Part shown: positions 45,943-57,810 of the stretch, piece after piece
Position numbering within the stretch: position 1 is the stretch's first letter
Layout of the letters: each line of letters starts with the position of its first letter
Assembly: GCA_025506515.1 (NCBI GenBank)
Contig: CM046451.1
Span: 40,939,701 to 41,003,700 of the forward strand
Direction of reading: 5' to 3'
DNA from: Flaveria trinervia
Taxonomy: Eukaryota; Streptophyta; Magnoliopsida; Asterales; Asteraceae
DNA: 64,000 bases
Made by a program: the position numbers and the translations under genes
The notes under the pieces: model-generated
Told to the model about the DNA's origin: nothing
Seen by the model: only the letters and a program-made list of their open reading frames with translations
Databases searched by the model: none

Positions 45943-46915
45943 TGTTGGTCCATTTACAACCTTTTAACCATTTAAACATAAGAATGCGGCGGAAGAAAAC
46001 CTTAAGTCATGTTAAAGTTTCTGAAAATTAACATGATAATGTGAAAACAAACAAACCCAAAACAAGAGGATCTTTATTATGTGAAGAACTAGCATACAAA
46101 AGGAAATAGCAACCCAATAACAACCCAAAAGGAGTCATACAACTACCTTTAGTAAAGTTGCTGAAAACTGATTTTGGGTGAAGAAGATGATAATCTTGGA
46201 CAGCCAAAACACCAAGAAAAGGTGTCCTCAAGCATTCATACCCACAAGCATCAAGCATACACCATTATTTCTAGGATTTGAGCACCAAATCACATCAAGG
46301 GAGCTGCTGGAACCATGTTCCATTCGTGAACAATCAACAAAGCTGCTGAATGTTGGTTCCAGCCGTGACATCTTTCTTCCAAAAGAAAAGATGATGTTCT
46401 TGTGACGCTTTTTACTATGAGAGAGTAGGAGAGATCTGAATGGAGAGTGTGTGTATACTAGGAGAGCCCTAATCTAAAGAGCACCAAGAGAAAACCAAAG
46501 AGAGAGAGGCTGCCCATCAAGGGGCAGCCGAACCCCCTTATCACTCTCTCTTATTTTCCCCCCAAAACCCTTTTTAATCCTTGTTAGAACAATTTTAATA
46601 AAATAGATATATAATTAACCTTTTAATTATATAACATACACACACTCCTATTATTTGATGTTATTTAACTAAGTTAAACAACATTACAAATAATATCCAT
46701 GAACAAAATATCCATATAAGTTGTTCAATCTCATATGCAACTTATTTAGAAAACCCATTTTCTAAATTTGGTGTATTTATTTAATTGCATGATCATAATA
46801 TCAATTAAATATTATTTGGTGTTTGCTAAGCTTGTTATTGGGTATGACCCGACTTGGATCATAACGTACTAACCACATCTATGTTCTATGTGTCTTGGGC
46901 ATAAAGAATCCAACA
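45943..46915 (-). repeat. 3' LTR of copy F
   Basis: Plus-strand reading TGTTGGTCCATTT to GAATCCAACA, an inverted TGTTGG/CCAACA terminus. A perfect 8-bp hairpin (ggctgccc-atcaag-gggcagcc) lies at 46508-46529. A run of 'agagagag' precedes it. Confidence 0.8.
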
Positions 46916-47540
46916 ATCTCCCACTTGCACAAGATACATAGAAGATTGATGCAAGCAGTAAATACTGCCTAACAACGGTTTACTACCCTTAATACGCATG
47001 ACTTAAAAGCCATTCAATAACATCATCCCTTTCAAGTTCCAAACTTGAAATGATTTATTGAATCGATCATCTATCCTTTTGTTACAGATGTCCTGTTAAA
47101 TCCAAAGACATAGAATGATCATTCCTTGTTGATTTAAGTTAATCAGGCCTGAGACATCTTGCTCTCAATGAATAAGAGGAACAAATCCCATCTTGACTGC
47201 ATATGTTTCTCACAATCACCTTGTGTCACACCTGAACATAGCCTTATGTACTGTCCATTATTTCAGAACAGTGAAGAACTAACTCAAGGTATAACATTTG
47301 GTGAATATCAAAACCCAATATGCATCTCAGGTCCGAGGATACAAAATGATATTCGCCTTTACTCAAAATTACTTATGATTAATCTAAGAGATTCTATGTA
47401 GTAAAATTTGAGACGCGGGTCAGTCCAATATTTGTATCCCACAATATCTATGAACACAACTCAAATATATAAAAGAGTTAAATATTACAATTGTTCCATA
47501 TTTTATATGCTAAACAAATCAATTCTAATCACTAGAATAT
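46916..47540 (-). other. Polypurine tract and 3' non-coding region of copy F
   Basis: The - strand reads CAAGTGGGAGAT before the LTR. No coding homology between it and the end of RNase H. Confidence 0.7.
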
Positions 47541-47670
47541 CGAAGTCCCAAGGCACAAGTATGACCCTCATACTTTGCCCTCAACAAGGAGCTTCTAGAG
47601 TGGGTCAGCAATGTTTTGATCTTTACGAACTTTATGAATACGTATCTTTACCCTTTTTCAACTCCATCCC
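47541..47670 (-). pseudogene. RNase H C-terminal end of copy F
   Basis: The - strand gives RIHKVRKDQNIADPL and a stop where the family has T-K. This continues the RNase H at 60087 once the nested element is set aside, confirming where the 12.4-kb element inserted. Confidence 0.7.
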
Positions 47671-48438
47671 TGTTAGGATCAGTGATTTAAGTTTGATTAA
47701 ATTTGAGAAGATTGCAGTGGAATTTAAACAATGAATTAGACAATTCGCGAGAACACAATTGATATTCAATGAGAAGTAAACGGTTATAGAGAGAGAATTC
47801 TACAAAGGAATATTTCATTCATATGCTTTCGTGGTGGCTGAATGTCACACGTTACAACTAGGTCAACATCTCTTATATAGGAGACGTAACGTCTGCTGAT
47901 GTCACTTGATAGTGACATCTAACAGAATTATTCAAACTACTGAAACTATGCAAACTACTGATTACATCTCAGAGAATGCTAAGTACAAAACCATAAAACT
48001 ACTGAGCTACAACTACTAAAACTATAACTACTGAAAAGTAAATTACAAGTACTGAAAGGAAATCATCACAACTACTGAAGTTAATAACTTCAACTGTTGT
48101 GACAACTACTAATCACTTTGATCTTCAGTCTTTGTCTTCAGTCTTTGTTCTTCATACTTTTACTTTCAGACTTTGTCTTCAGCTGATAGCTTCAGACATT
48201 GTCTTCGGTACTTTTCTTTCAGACTTTGTCTTCAATACTTTTCTTTCAGACTTTGTCTTTAGTCTTTGCTTTCAGACTTTGTCTTCAGTAGAAGTCTTCA
48301 GATCTTGTCTTCAGACTTTGTCTTCAGACCTTGTAATCAGCTGATGTCTTCAGCTGTTGTGATCTTCTTCAGCAGTTGCAATGTCTGTGGGACTTAGAGG
48401 TTTTTCTGATCAAGCTCATCGGTTCTTTTGGTCCAACA
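47671..48438 (-). repeat. 3' LTR of the 12.4-kb element
   Basis: On the - strand it starts TGTTGGACC and ends GATCCTAACA. The TATA region reads 'cttatatagg' on the plus strand near 47872-47881. The outer part (48115-48330) is built from 'cagactttgtcttcagtac' type repeats. Confidence 0.95.
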
Positions 48439-48453
48439 AACTCCCTCTGAACC
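48439..48453 (-). promoter_or_regulatory. Polypurine tract
   Basis: The - strand reads GGTTCAGAGGGAGTT directly before the LTR. Confidence 0.8.
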
Positions 48454-48644
48454 AATGCAGCCAAAACCTCTAAACTTATTGATGATCCCACTTATTCTTG
48501 GCAGAAACACCCTCTTGATCATCTTCAGAGGTAATCAGTTAAGCACAGGCCGGGAAAAGGTTTCTAATCTTTTGATTGGCTAACTATGGAAGGGAACTTT
48601 GTCCTGGGGAAACTGGACACAGAGTCTTGTCCCAACCATGAAAC

Positions 48645-49220
48645 CTAATTCCCATTAATGAGTCCGTAAGACTCACTAGCATAAGCCTCAAGGAGAACAA
48701 CTTGTTCCTCCTTGGTGAGTTCTTCTGCTTCTCCCTCGAAGAAGAACTCTGGGCCATAATACTCAGACAGATATCTCACTGTCTTTCCATTCTTCAACTC
48801 CACAGTAGTTATCTCTCTGTAAGCAAATTCATCAGGGTGAGAGCATTCAAGCAACAAATGGAGTTCACTCTTCTGAAGATCTTCAAGTCTTTTGTATAAC
48901 AACCCCTTCTTGATCATTTTGTTCTCAAGAATAGATTGAGGGGTTGTCTTGGAGTTGTGAGCTCTCTTGAATTCTTCAATGATTTCCCAGGGTGAGACTA
49001 CCATGGCCAACGTAATTGCAGCATTCAAGGTCTTCTTCACTTGGCCATGATATCTACTTGGTATATTCTTCTTATGAGTTCTAGAACTTACCCTGGGGTC
49101 TGGCCAAATCCGCACTCTTTCTCTTTGATGTTGAAAAGTATGTCTAAGAGTGTACAACCTCAGAGCTTGTTTCTTCATTTCTTGAATGGATGAGGACTGA
49201 GGGAAATCCTTATCAACCAT
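48645..49220 (-). pseudogene. aORF C-terminal block, 12.4-kb element
   Basis: An open frame of 191 codons: MKKQALRLYTLRHTFQHQRE, VRIWPDPRVSSRTHKKNIPS, SELHLLLECSHPDEFAYREI and NGKTVRYLSEYYGPEFFFEG, ending in an acidic Glu-rich part. It is the longest open piece of the post-pol region. I do not recognise a family; it is probably the C-terminal domain of the aORF protein, like the blocks at 15440-15690 and 39869-40135 in position but not clearly in sequence. Confidence 0.55.
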
Positions 49221-51380
49221 CTTGAGAAACTGCTCATCGTGCTGCTTCTGCTATTCTGCTTCTTCAATCTTTACCTTCACTATTTGCATTTGCAAGTTAG
49301 GTGTAATCACTTATTGACTTCTGTGCTCAGGTGTTTTAAGGTTGAGAACAGCAGAGATTGGCAGACAATCTTCATCATCATCCTCTTCTTCATCTTCTTC
49401 TACCCTCAACACCCTTCTCCTCCTTCTGGGCGTATCACTAGGTAAGGTTTGAGGTGGTTTTTAGGGTAAAGGGATTGGTTTTGTGGGTGGCTTTGGTTTA
49501 GGGATAGATTTGGGAGATTTTAGAGATGAGGGTTGTGTTTGAGTGGGAGTTTGAGAAGACTGATCTAGCATTTTGGTGGTGAGTTCGGCTTTGGAGAGCT
49601 TTGCCATTTCAGTTCTCTTCCCTGCACCTGCTTCATCAAGTGCTTCGATGATCAACCCTTTATTATAGCCTCCAGCAGAGCAATTTTCTTGGTTATCTCA
49701 AGATACTGTGTCTGGACCAGGACTTTATCTCTATCAATGATCTTCCAAGGTATTTGGCAATGAATCTGATCATTATCTCCAATCTTTCCCTTTCCAACAC
49801 ACTCTAACCAGCCCATCTTGTTTGAATCTCTTCTATTTCCAGCCTTCTGATCTCAGAATCTAATGTGGCTGTGTCATGACCATGTCTAAAGATCTGATCT
49901 ATAATTTTATCCATGGATCTGCTGTGAGCTTCATCAGCATCTTTGACAAGATCTTCTAAGGTTTTTCTTCATCAGCTTTTGACTCAGCACTTTTCTTTCG
50001 CTTATATTGATCAGTTGTTCTGAGATCAGTTCTTTCTCCACCTCCTTCTCTTTTTCAGGTTCTTTCTCATCATCAACTCTTTTCCTTTTCTTTTCTTTCA
50101 CTGCCTTAGTAGTCTCCCCCTTTTTGGTTGCATTGGGATCAGGATTGAAAGGCAGAAAGAGATTTGTGAACAGCATCATCAATGAGGGTTTGTAGATTTG
50201 AGGAGATCCTCTCATCTATGGCTTTATGGACAATCTCAGTAATGATTGGAGTGATGAGAGGTAAGGAGTTTTGAAAGATAGCAACCATCTGCTCAGAGGG
50301 GTTCTGTCCCTGAGAGGTAGTGCCAAAGGCAGAGGTGGTGGCTAGTTATGTGTGTAGGCGAAGTGTTTGGTGAACCTTCAATTGAAGGTGCCATCTGTGT
50401 GTTTATTGGGTAGATGGACTTTGATCCTGAGACATTTTGGCTAGCAGCTCTTTGAGTCTGCTTACCTCATTCTCTAAGATGGTATTATGGGCTAAAACAT
50501 CATAGAAAAAGCCCAGGTCATCATCAGTCTTGCTGAATCACCTGACCTCCTGATTGAATCAGGATGACATGCTCTGAGTGTAGATCAGTAGATGCATGTG
50601 CCCCTTTCTCTTGGTACTGGGGACTTCCTGCCTCAGGACTATGTCCTTCATTGGCAGTTGCCTCTGGTGAGGTCTTATATGTTACCAACTTCATCCTGAT
50701 CATTTGCTGAATTAGTAGAAGTGGCAGCCTTACCAGATGTTCTAACCTCCATTTCTACACTTGAGATTGATCATTGTAACCCCTGTGCTGTTGGTTATCA
50801 GAAGCATTTTGGTCCTCCCCCTCATGGTGAGGTATTCCTAGTGGTAATTGTTTCTGGGGAGGAGGGGAGGAACCGTTTCTACACTTCGAGATTGAACATT
50901 GTAACCCTTGTGCTGTTGGTTATCAGAAGCATTTTGGTCCTCCCCCTCAATGGTTGAGGTATTCCCAGTGGTAATTGGCTTCTGGGGAGGAGGTGAGGAA
51001 TGCAACTGACTCAGCACTTTAGCAACGATCAGTGTTCGGCTTTGAGGGGCGGTTGCATGTGGAGATTGGTCCGAAGCAGATTGCACCCGGGGTGAGAGGT
51101 GCTCTTCAATGGTAACCCTCTCAATTGAGATAGGTTCCAGTAATGTAGGATCCCCAATTGTGGTTGTAACAGGATCCTGTTGAGAGGATACCTATGCGGC
51201 TTCAGCAGGTTGAGTCTTGATATAACTGGGGGTTATAACCAGTATGTGCTTCCTATATTGGTGGTACAGGGGCATCGCCAGGGGACTCATCTCCCTGAGT
51301 AGCCTTTTTGGGCTTTTTGGATTTGGGTTTGGTGGGGACTTTGGATCTGGAAGTGGAGGCTGTGGATTCCCTCTGCTTGG
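49221..51380 (-). pseudogene. aORF central low-complexity region, 12.4-kb element
   Basis: Broken frames rich in Ser, Pro, Gln, Lys and Glu. 49934-50215 has AVKEKKRKRVDDEKEPEKEK, a basic/acidic stretch like a nuclear localisation signal; 49461-49655 has SLKSPKSIPKPKPPTKPIPL. A tandem duplication of about 120 bp lies at 50750-50998. The order (folded domain, flexible region with basic cluster, second domain) is like copies A and B. Confidence 0.5.
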
Positions 51381-52117
51381 GTTTTAGCATCCGGGCAGCC
51401 CCTTTTAGAGTAGGGTTGAGTTATGTCTGGAGTATACCTCAGCTAAAATAGCTAGAGCAGGGACCCCAAGACCAACAAGGCCATCCGATTTTAATTGATT
51501 CAAAATTATGGCCATCAGAAACCTGGGATAAAGTAACCATCTGTTTGCCACAGGTTTCTGAGCCAGATCCTTTAGTTCCATAAACACTATCTCAGAAAAA
51601 TTTAGATTTTGATGTTCAAAGATAGAGTACAATACCTGTTGCCACCGTGAAGACATCTGATCCCAAGAAGATGTCTTTGAAGCAAGGCAGACATTCACTA
51701 TATGAAAGATAAGTCTTTCGGTATCATGGAAGTGCTTTTTAAGAATGGTTGTAGCACTTAAGTCGCCTGCATACCCATCTGATGAAAGACATATCAGTGG
51801 TGCCTTTCGGGTATTCTTTAGTATTGGTGCCATCATGCAAATTTAGGGTTTTCCGAATGATGTCGGGGTGATAAGCACCTGTTTCTCGTTCACCAACGAC
51901 TGGAGAGTGATTTTGCTATCATTCTCACCAGTTGTTATAGAGACGTTGGTCCAGAATTGGGTTAAGGAATCAGGGTATATGGTAGGATTCAAAAGAAAGG
52001 CTGTTTGGTATTGGAATCCACCATAAGATCGATGGCAGTATCAAACTTGTTCCAGAAAGCCGATTTCAAAAGGTAGGCAACACAGTTATGTCGGGGTTTG
52101 AGTTTCATGGTCGCCAT
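51381..52117 (-). pseudogene. aORF N-terminal domain, 12.4-kb element
   Basis: Starts at 52117 with MATMKLKPRHNCVAYLLKSA. After a shift: NPTIYPDSLTQFWTNVSITT, NEKQVLITPTSFGKTLNLHD. The 51405-51836 frame continues with GYAGDLSATTILKKHFHDTE, then a SWDQMSSRWQQVLYSIFEHQ segment and NRWLLYPRFLMAIILNQLKS. The pattern parallels the L-x-L-D-D ... MGYEGD ... QWKYLIxxVIHSL block of copies A and B. No signal peptide or membrane span is seen. Start supported by the TATA box 54-65 bp upstream. Confidence 0.65.
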
Positions 52118-52776
52118 TGTTAAGAGAAAAGGTTTGAAAATGGCTAATGAAACGTTTGGCTATAAGTGTAGGTATTTATAGGTTAAGCAAAGGCTAAAAG
52201 AAAACGACTGAAAGTGTTGGTGTTATCACAGTTGTATGAAAACAACTGAAGACTTGGTTTTAACTATCAGACGTTTGAAAAAAACTGAAGACTTGGTTTT
52301 AGTCATCAGTAGTTATGAAACTACTGAAAACCTTGGTTTTGTCTTCAGGTGTTGGAAACAACTGAGGACTTGGTGTTAGTCATCAGTAGTTGTGAAACTA
52401 TTGAAGACATGGTTTTGTCATCACTGTTGTAAACACTGAGGACTTGGTGTTAGTCATCAGTAGTTTGAAACTACTAAACATGGTTTTGTCATCAGCTGTT
52501 TAGGGAGCAGTTTGTGGAAACGACTGAAGAGAAAATTCTCATCAGTAGTTTTTGGTCAATTATTAGCTTTGCAGCTGTTTCATACTGTCCTCAACACCTA
52601 CTCATTAGACTTTTTAGCTGTTTCAGTGATTTCATAGGACATCAGTACTTATCTGTTTTTTACTGACATCAGTAGTTATAACTACATCGTAGTTTGTAAC
52701 AAAATCAATACATATTTGTGACTTGTTTACTAATGATCATCAGTACTTGTTTACTGAGATCATCAGTAGTTATCAC
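52118..52776 (-). other. pol-aORF intergenic region, 12.4-kb element
   Basis: No gene. About a dozen variants of 'catcagtagttgtgaaactactga' and 'gacttggttttagtcatcag' fill 52200-52770. The length is like the intergenic regions of copies A and B, although the sequence differs. Confidence 0.65.
52171..52182 (-). promoter_or_regulatory. TATA box before the aORF, 12.4-kb element
   Basis: The - strand reads CCTATAAATACC, a strong plant-type TATA box, 54-65 bp before the aORF ATG at 52117. Confidence 0.5.
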
Positions 52777-53440
52777 TTATTCTAGCTGCAGCATACCAAG
52801 CCTTAACACAAGGTTTTGGAAAGTTGAACTATCCAAAGGCTTAGTAAATATATCTGCAAGCTCATCAGCACTAGGCACAAACTTTGGAGCAATCGGACCT
52901 TTTTCAAAACGATCCCTAATAAAATGGTGTTTGATCTCTATATGTTTGGTCCTAGAGTGATGGACAGGATTCTTAACAATGCACAGAGCTGAAGCACTAT
53001 CCATTAATAATGGTGTCTTAGTCTTTGTAATGCCATAATCCAATAGTTGGTTCTGAAGCCAGAGTACCTGAGATGTACAACTTGCAGCAGCAATGTACTC
53101 TGCTTCAGCAGTGGATGTAGCACAGATGTTTTTTCTTACTCTGCCAAGAAATCAAACAGTTGCCTAGGAATTGACATCCACCAGAAGTTGACTTTCTGGT
53201 TAACTTACACCCTGCATAGTCACTATCAGAAAAAGCAACTAATTTGCAAGAGTGTCCAGTGGAATACCAAAGACCTAGAGATTGTGTACCTTGCAGATAT
53301 CTAAAGATCCTCTTGACTGCAATCAAATGAGACTCTTTAGGAGCAGCCTGAAATCTAGCACAAACACAAGTTGCAAACATGATATCTAGTCTAGAAGCTA
53401 TTAAGTACATCAAGGACCCAATCATACATGTGTAAAGTGT
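52777..53440 (-). pseudogene. copia RNase H, 12.4-kb element
   Basis: 53105-53425 reads MIGSLMYLIASRLDIMFATC, APKESHLIAVKRIFRYLQGT, and DSDYAGCKLTRKSTSGGCQF with the catalytic Asp. A frameshift follows near 53110. 52777-53043 gives ALCIVKNPVHHSRTKHIEIK, HHFIRDRFEKGPIAPKFVPS and ADELADIFTKPLDSSTFQNL. A single frame error seems to separate two otherwise good halves. Confidence 0.9.
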
Positions 53441-54170
53441 TTAATCAACAACTTTACCTTTCTGATCTGCATCCATTTGTGTGGTGTTGCACATGGGAGT
53501 AGAACAAGGCTTACAATTTTGTAAATCAAACTTATTCAAAAGATCTTTTGTATATTTTGACTGATGAATGAAGGTTCCATCAGCTGTTGTTTGATTTGCA
53601 AGCCTAGAAAGAACTGTAATTCTCCCATGGCACTCATTTCAAACTTTTGTTTCATTAAACTTGTAAAATCATCACACAACTGGGGATCAGAGGATGCAAA
53701 ATTAATATCATCAACATAAATTTGAACAAGTAGCTTATGCTGATCCACTTTCTTAATAAACAAAGTTTTATCTATGGAGCCTCTAGTGAAATTAGTTTTA
53801 AGAAGAAAATTTGAAAGTGTTTCATACCAGGCTCTAGGAGCTTGCTTCAACCCATAAAGAGCCTTATCAAGTTTATACACCCAATCAGGATGTTTATTGT
53901 CCTCAAAACCTGGTGGTTGACACACATAAACCTCTTCTTTTATTTTACCATATAAAAAGTCACTTTGACATCCATTTGAAAAACTTTAAGATTGTGGAGT
54001 GCAGCATAGGCTAAGAACAATCTAATTGCCTCTAGTCTGGCCACAGGGGCAAAGGTTTCATCATAATCAATACCTTCTTCTTGTGAAAACCCTTGTACAA
54101 CCAGTCTAGCCTTGTTCTTGACAATAAGCCCATTTTCATCAGTTTTATTCCTAAACACCCTTAGTGCCTA
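53441..54170 (-). pseudogene. copia reverse transcriptase, 12.4-kb element
   Basis: 53940-54158 reads NKARLVVQGFSQEEGIDYDE, TFAPVARLEAIRLFLAYAAL and VFQMDVKVTF; the family has S-A-F-L here. 53536-53925 continues PGFEDNKHPDWVYKLDKALY, GLKQAPRAWYETLSNFLLKT, and YVDDINFASSDPQL with the catalytic box kept. A frameshift at about 53935 separates the parts. SIRE-like wording. Confidence 0.9.
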
Positions 54171-55400
54171 TTGCACACTTACTTGGGGGTAGAGGAACCA
54201 GTTCCCACACTGCTGCTACTTTTTGAACTGAAGTAGCTCAAGCTGCATGGCTTAACCCATCCATTGTCTCTCAAAACAACATGATAGTTCTTTGGCTCTA
54301 GCTGACTGATGAAGAGAGCATAGAAGCAGAAGTAGGAGAATTGACTTCTGGTTGAGAGACCAGCATTGATATCACCAATGATTTGAGACATGGGGTGATT
54401 CTTCAACTCTTGGTACACTATAAGATCAGTGCAAGTGTTTGTAGCCGGTTCAGCAGCAATAGATGTTGATCCAGATTCTTGAAACCAAGTATGAGATGGC
54501 AATTCACATGATGTAGAGAGTCAGAAATCTCATCAGCATTTGTTGTGGATGGAGCTGCTCAAGCTACAGGAACATCAAGTTTAGCAGACTCAGGCAGTTG
54601 GTCACTAAACTTGAAAAGGTGAGTACTGATATCATCATCTCTTCAGTACCACCAGGTGGAAGACTTGCTGCAGAAGATGATTTATCCACATGATCTACAA
54701 CAGCTGGAGGTTGATAAGGAACATATTGCAGTATGTCCAGATCAAACAACTCCATAGGGTTTTGTGGAATTTTATCCTTAGTAGATTCATTGAATTTCAC
54801 ATGCAATGTTTCTTCAACTATCTTTGTTCTGTAGTTGAAGACTCTGTAAGCCTTGCATGTGGATGAATAACCTACAAAATACCCTGCATCCACATTAGGA
54901 TCAAATTTGTGGAGTTGATCCTTTGTGTTGAGAATGAAACAAGGACACCCAAAGGCTTTGAAAAATTAAATTAGAGGAGCCAAATGATGTAGAACTTCAT
55001 ATGGAGTCTTCATCAACCTCTGATTTACTAATACTCTATTTTGCACATAGCAAGCTGTGTTGACAGCTTCAGCCCAAAAGGTCAATGGCAAACCAGAGTC
55101 AGCCAACATAGACCTTGCAGCTTCAATTAGGGTCCTATTCTTTCTCTCCACTACTCCATTTTGTTCTGGAGTCCTTGGGATGCTAAACTGCCTTCCCTTT
55201 GATAGATAAAAATCATCAAGTGTATGGTTTTTGAATTTAGTTCCATTATCACTCCTTATACACTTGACGATAGGGAATACTGCTTCTCAACATACACACA
55301 AAGTTTATAATCGTCTGAGCAACCTCATCCTTTGAATGCAAGAATAAAGTCCATACAAATCTGGAGTAATCATCCACAATTACCAGACAGTATTTCTTCT
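54171..55400 (-). pseudogene. copia integrase and linker, 12.4-kb element
   Basis: 54966-55151 has MERKNRTLIEAARSMLADSG, LPLTFWAEAVNTACYVQNRV and MKTPYEVLHH. To the right, the - strand shows the Asp region (VIDDYSRFVWTLFLHSKDE-like) and TKFKNHTLDDFYLSKGRQF. To the left, 54564-54893 gives DAGYFVGYSSTCKAYRVFNY and then an acidic linker. The core is frame-broken in at least two places. Confidence 0.85.
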
Positions 55401-56092
55401 TTGCCATGCTCATCACTCTCACAGGACCAATAGATCCATGTGCAGTAACTGCAAGCAGGCAGTGGACTTAGGTTCTTCAATAGGAGGGAATGAGACTTGT
55501 GTTGTTTTCCTTTCAAACAAGCAGTGCAGGTTTCATCACATTGGAACTCCTTTATTGGTAGACCTCTCACTAAACTATTGTGGATTAGCTGATTCATGTG
55601 TTTGAGATTTACATGACCCAGCCTTCTATGCCACGGTTTAAATTCCTGAGGAGAGGCTTTGGAGAACAGGCAAGGATGACCCTTCAAATCAATCTTCTTT
55701 GACAAATCCAAGGCATATACTCTTCCAATCTTGTTGGCCTTGAGGAGAGTATGTTCATCCAATACCTTGTCAATCAGCCTCAGAACTTGGGAAGACAAAA
55801 TCTTGTAGTTCTGGCTTGTGAAAAGTGCAACATGCCCTTTATCACACATCTGACTGACACTCAGTAGATTATACTTAAGATTCTCCACATGGTTAACATC
55901 ATCAAATCTGATATCTCCATTAGACACATATCCTTTCCCAATGATGTAACCCTTAGCATCATTTCCAAATGAAACAAATCCCTTCTTTCCTTGAGAGTAG
56001 TCATTAAGAAGAGAATTGCTCCCAGTCATATGCATAGATCCTCCACTGTCTACATACCAGATGCTCCTTTGGCATGCTGAAGAACCCTGCAT
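55401..56092 (-). pseudogene. copia protease and pre-integrase, 12.4-kb element
   Basis: A 240-codon frame starts near SACQRSIWYVDSGGSMHMTG, where DSG is the catalytic triplet, followed by SFGNDAKGYIIGKGYVSNGD. Pre-integrase: FKPWHRRLGHVNLKHMNQLI and CDETCTACLKGKQHKSH with the zinc ligands. This part of the polyprotein is intact. The frame ends near 55370 in the integrase core after a shift. Confidence 0.9.
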
Positions 56093-56105
56093 TTATCATA
56101 AAGAA

Positions 56106-57810
56106 CTAGTTAGGTTTTGAGACCCAAACCTTTTTGGTTTTGGGTCTGTTTTCATCAACAAATTTAACCATAACTTGTTTCTCATGATTAACAGCTGATG
56201 AAGATGGAGATGGTGCTGGAATGGATTCCTTGGATTTGGGCTTGGAATGCCTTTTCAGTGTTTTGATCACAGGTGCATCTAGTTGGTTAACTCTCCCCAA
56301 CAAATAACCATCATAACAAGTTGTGTCTGATTTGTAGCTAAAGCTTTCAGCTCTTGGGACATATCAGTACTTGTTTTTGATGAGTTCCTGTGACCCACCA
56401 TTTCCTCCTTGAAATTCATAGACTTAGTCTGATGTTTGTCATGAGGAGCACTATTAGCTGTTCCATGATAAACCCTATCCTTCTTTTTGGATTTGGATGA
56501 AGGCATGGGTTTATCACATTGGGATGACTGTGGTACAAACTTGGTCTCAAACTCATTTTTCATTTCATCCATCTGGATTTTAATGAGCTTATCTCTATTG
56601 AGTTTGGAACCCTTTCTGTACCAACATTCATCAGAAAGATGATTGAATTTACCACATATTTCACATGGCTTATTCTTCATCTTGGATTGATCAACTGCTG
56701 ATGTGGAAACTATTGAAGGTGTGATCTTCAGTACTTTCCTCCTTGCAGTACTTGTGTTAAGTACTGAAGGATCTGTAACAACTGAAGACTTGTTCTTCAG
56801 TTGTTCTCTATCCGTCCTGAAAGACCGTATGATAGATTCATCAACAGTTGTTAATCCTTTTATTTCAGCTGATTTGAAATGCTTTTCAGATGTTGTGACT
56901 TGCCCTTCAGTACTTGAGGTACTTTGAGGGACAACATCTGAAGTACTCAGCTTCATGTGCTTATCAGTAGTTAACCCATTAGGCAATTGATTTGCTGAGG
57001 AATTAACAATGATTTCATCTTCTGATCTTGGGAGATCACTTAAGGATGATACACATGATGATGTGGTTTGGAAATTACTTTCACCTTCAGGTTTTACTAT
57101 TGATGTTGGAGTAAAATTTGTAGGTGGTTCAATGTGATTGTAACCTATTCCAAACTTCACATTCGAAGCAGATTGCTTGCTGAGCAGCATTTCAAATCCC
57201 TTGCAGGATGATACCCAGCGATCACACTCAACTTGGGTAGCTGCAAGTTTTTCTTTGAGTTCTCTGTGGTTCTCAAGAATGACCTGTAGCTTAGCCTTTT
57301 CATCATTAATTGGCATTTAAGCTTAAAATCTCATCATCTTTGTCATTAAGAACAGACTCATACTCCACTTTTCTTTTGGAAAGGATTTGCTCAAGCTCAA
57401 GATTTTGATTTATTAAAGCTACATTTGCCTCTCTAATAGAGATAAATGCAGCTATGCAAGATTCAGAACATAGCTTGGCCTTAGCCTCAGAGGATACTTG
57501 AGTTACCTGTGATGAAGATGCATTGGAGCATGAACTCTCAGTAGACTCCAAGGCCATGAGAGCAAGATTCCCAAAAGGATGTTCACCACCATGTTGACCA
57601 TCAGTAGCAAATAATGCTTATTACCAGAGAGATCATCTGGTAAACTGCTCCAGTTAAAAACACCAGGGTGAAGAAGCTGTGACGAGGTTGTGATTGAGAT
57701 GATTGAGATGGTAGAGGCTCAGGTAATGCTTGAGGTTGTTGTGCAATAGGAACTTGAACTGGATTTTGCTGTGGCATGAAATAGCAGGGATATGGATATG
57801 ACATTAGACC
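56106..57810 (-). pseudogene. gag C-terminal region with coiled coil and second zinc finger, 12.4-kb element
   Basis: 56279-57316 is open for 345 codons: LQVILENHRELKEKLAATQV (coiled coil), Ser/Thr-rich linker, and KPCEICGKFNHLSDECWYRK, a proper second CCHC finger. 57306-57557 (more coiled coil) overlaps in another frame, so there is one shift. 57601-57804 reads YPYPCYFMPQQNPVQVPIAQ, Gln/Pro-rich. SIRE-type gag proteins are unusually long in this way. Confidence 0.8.
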
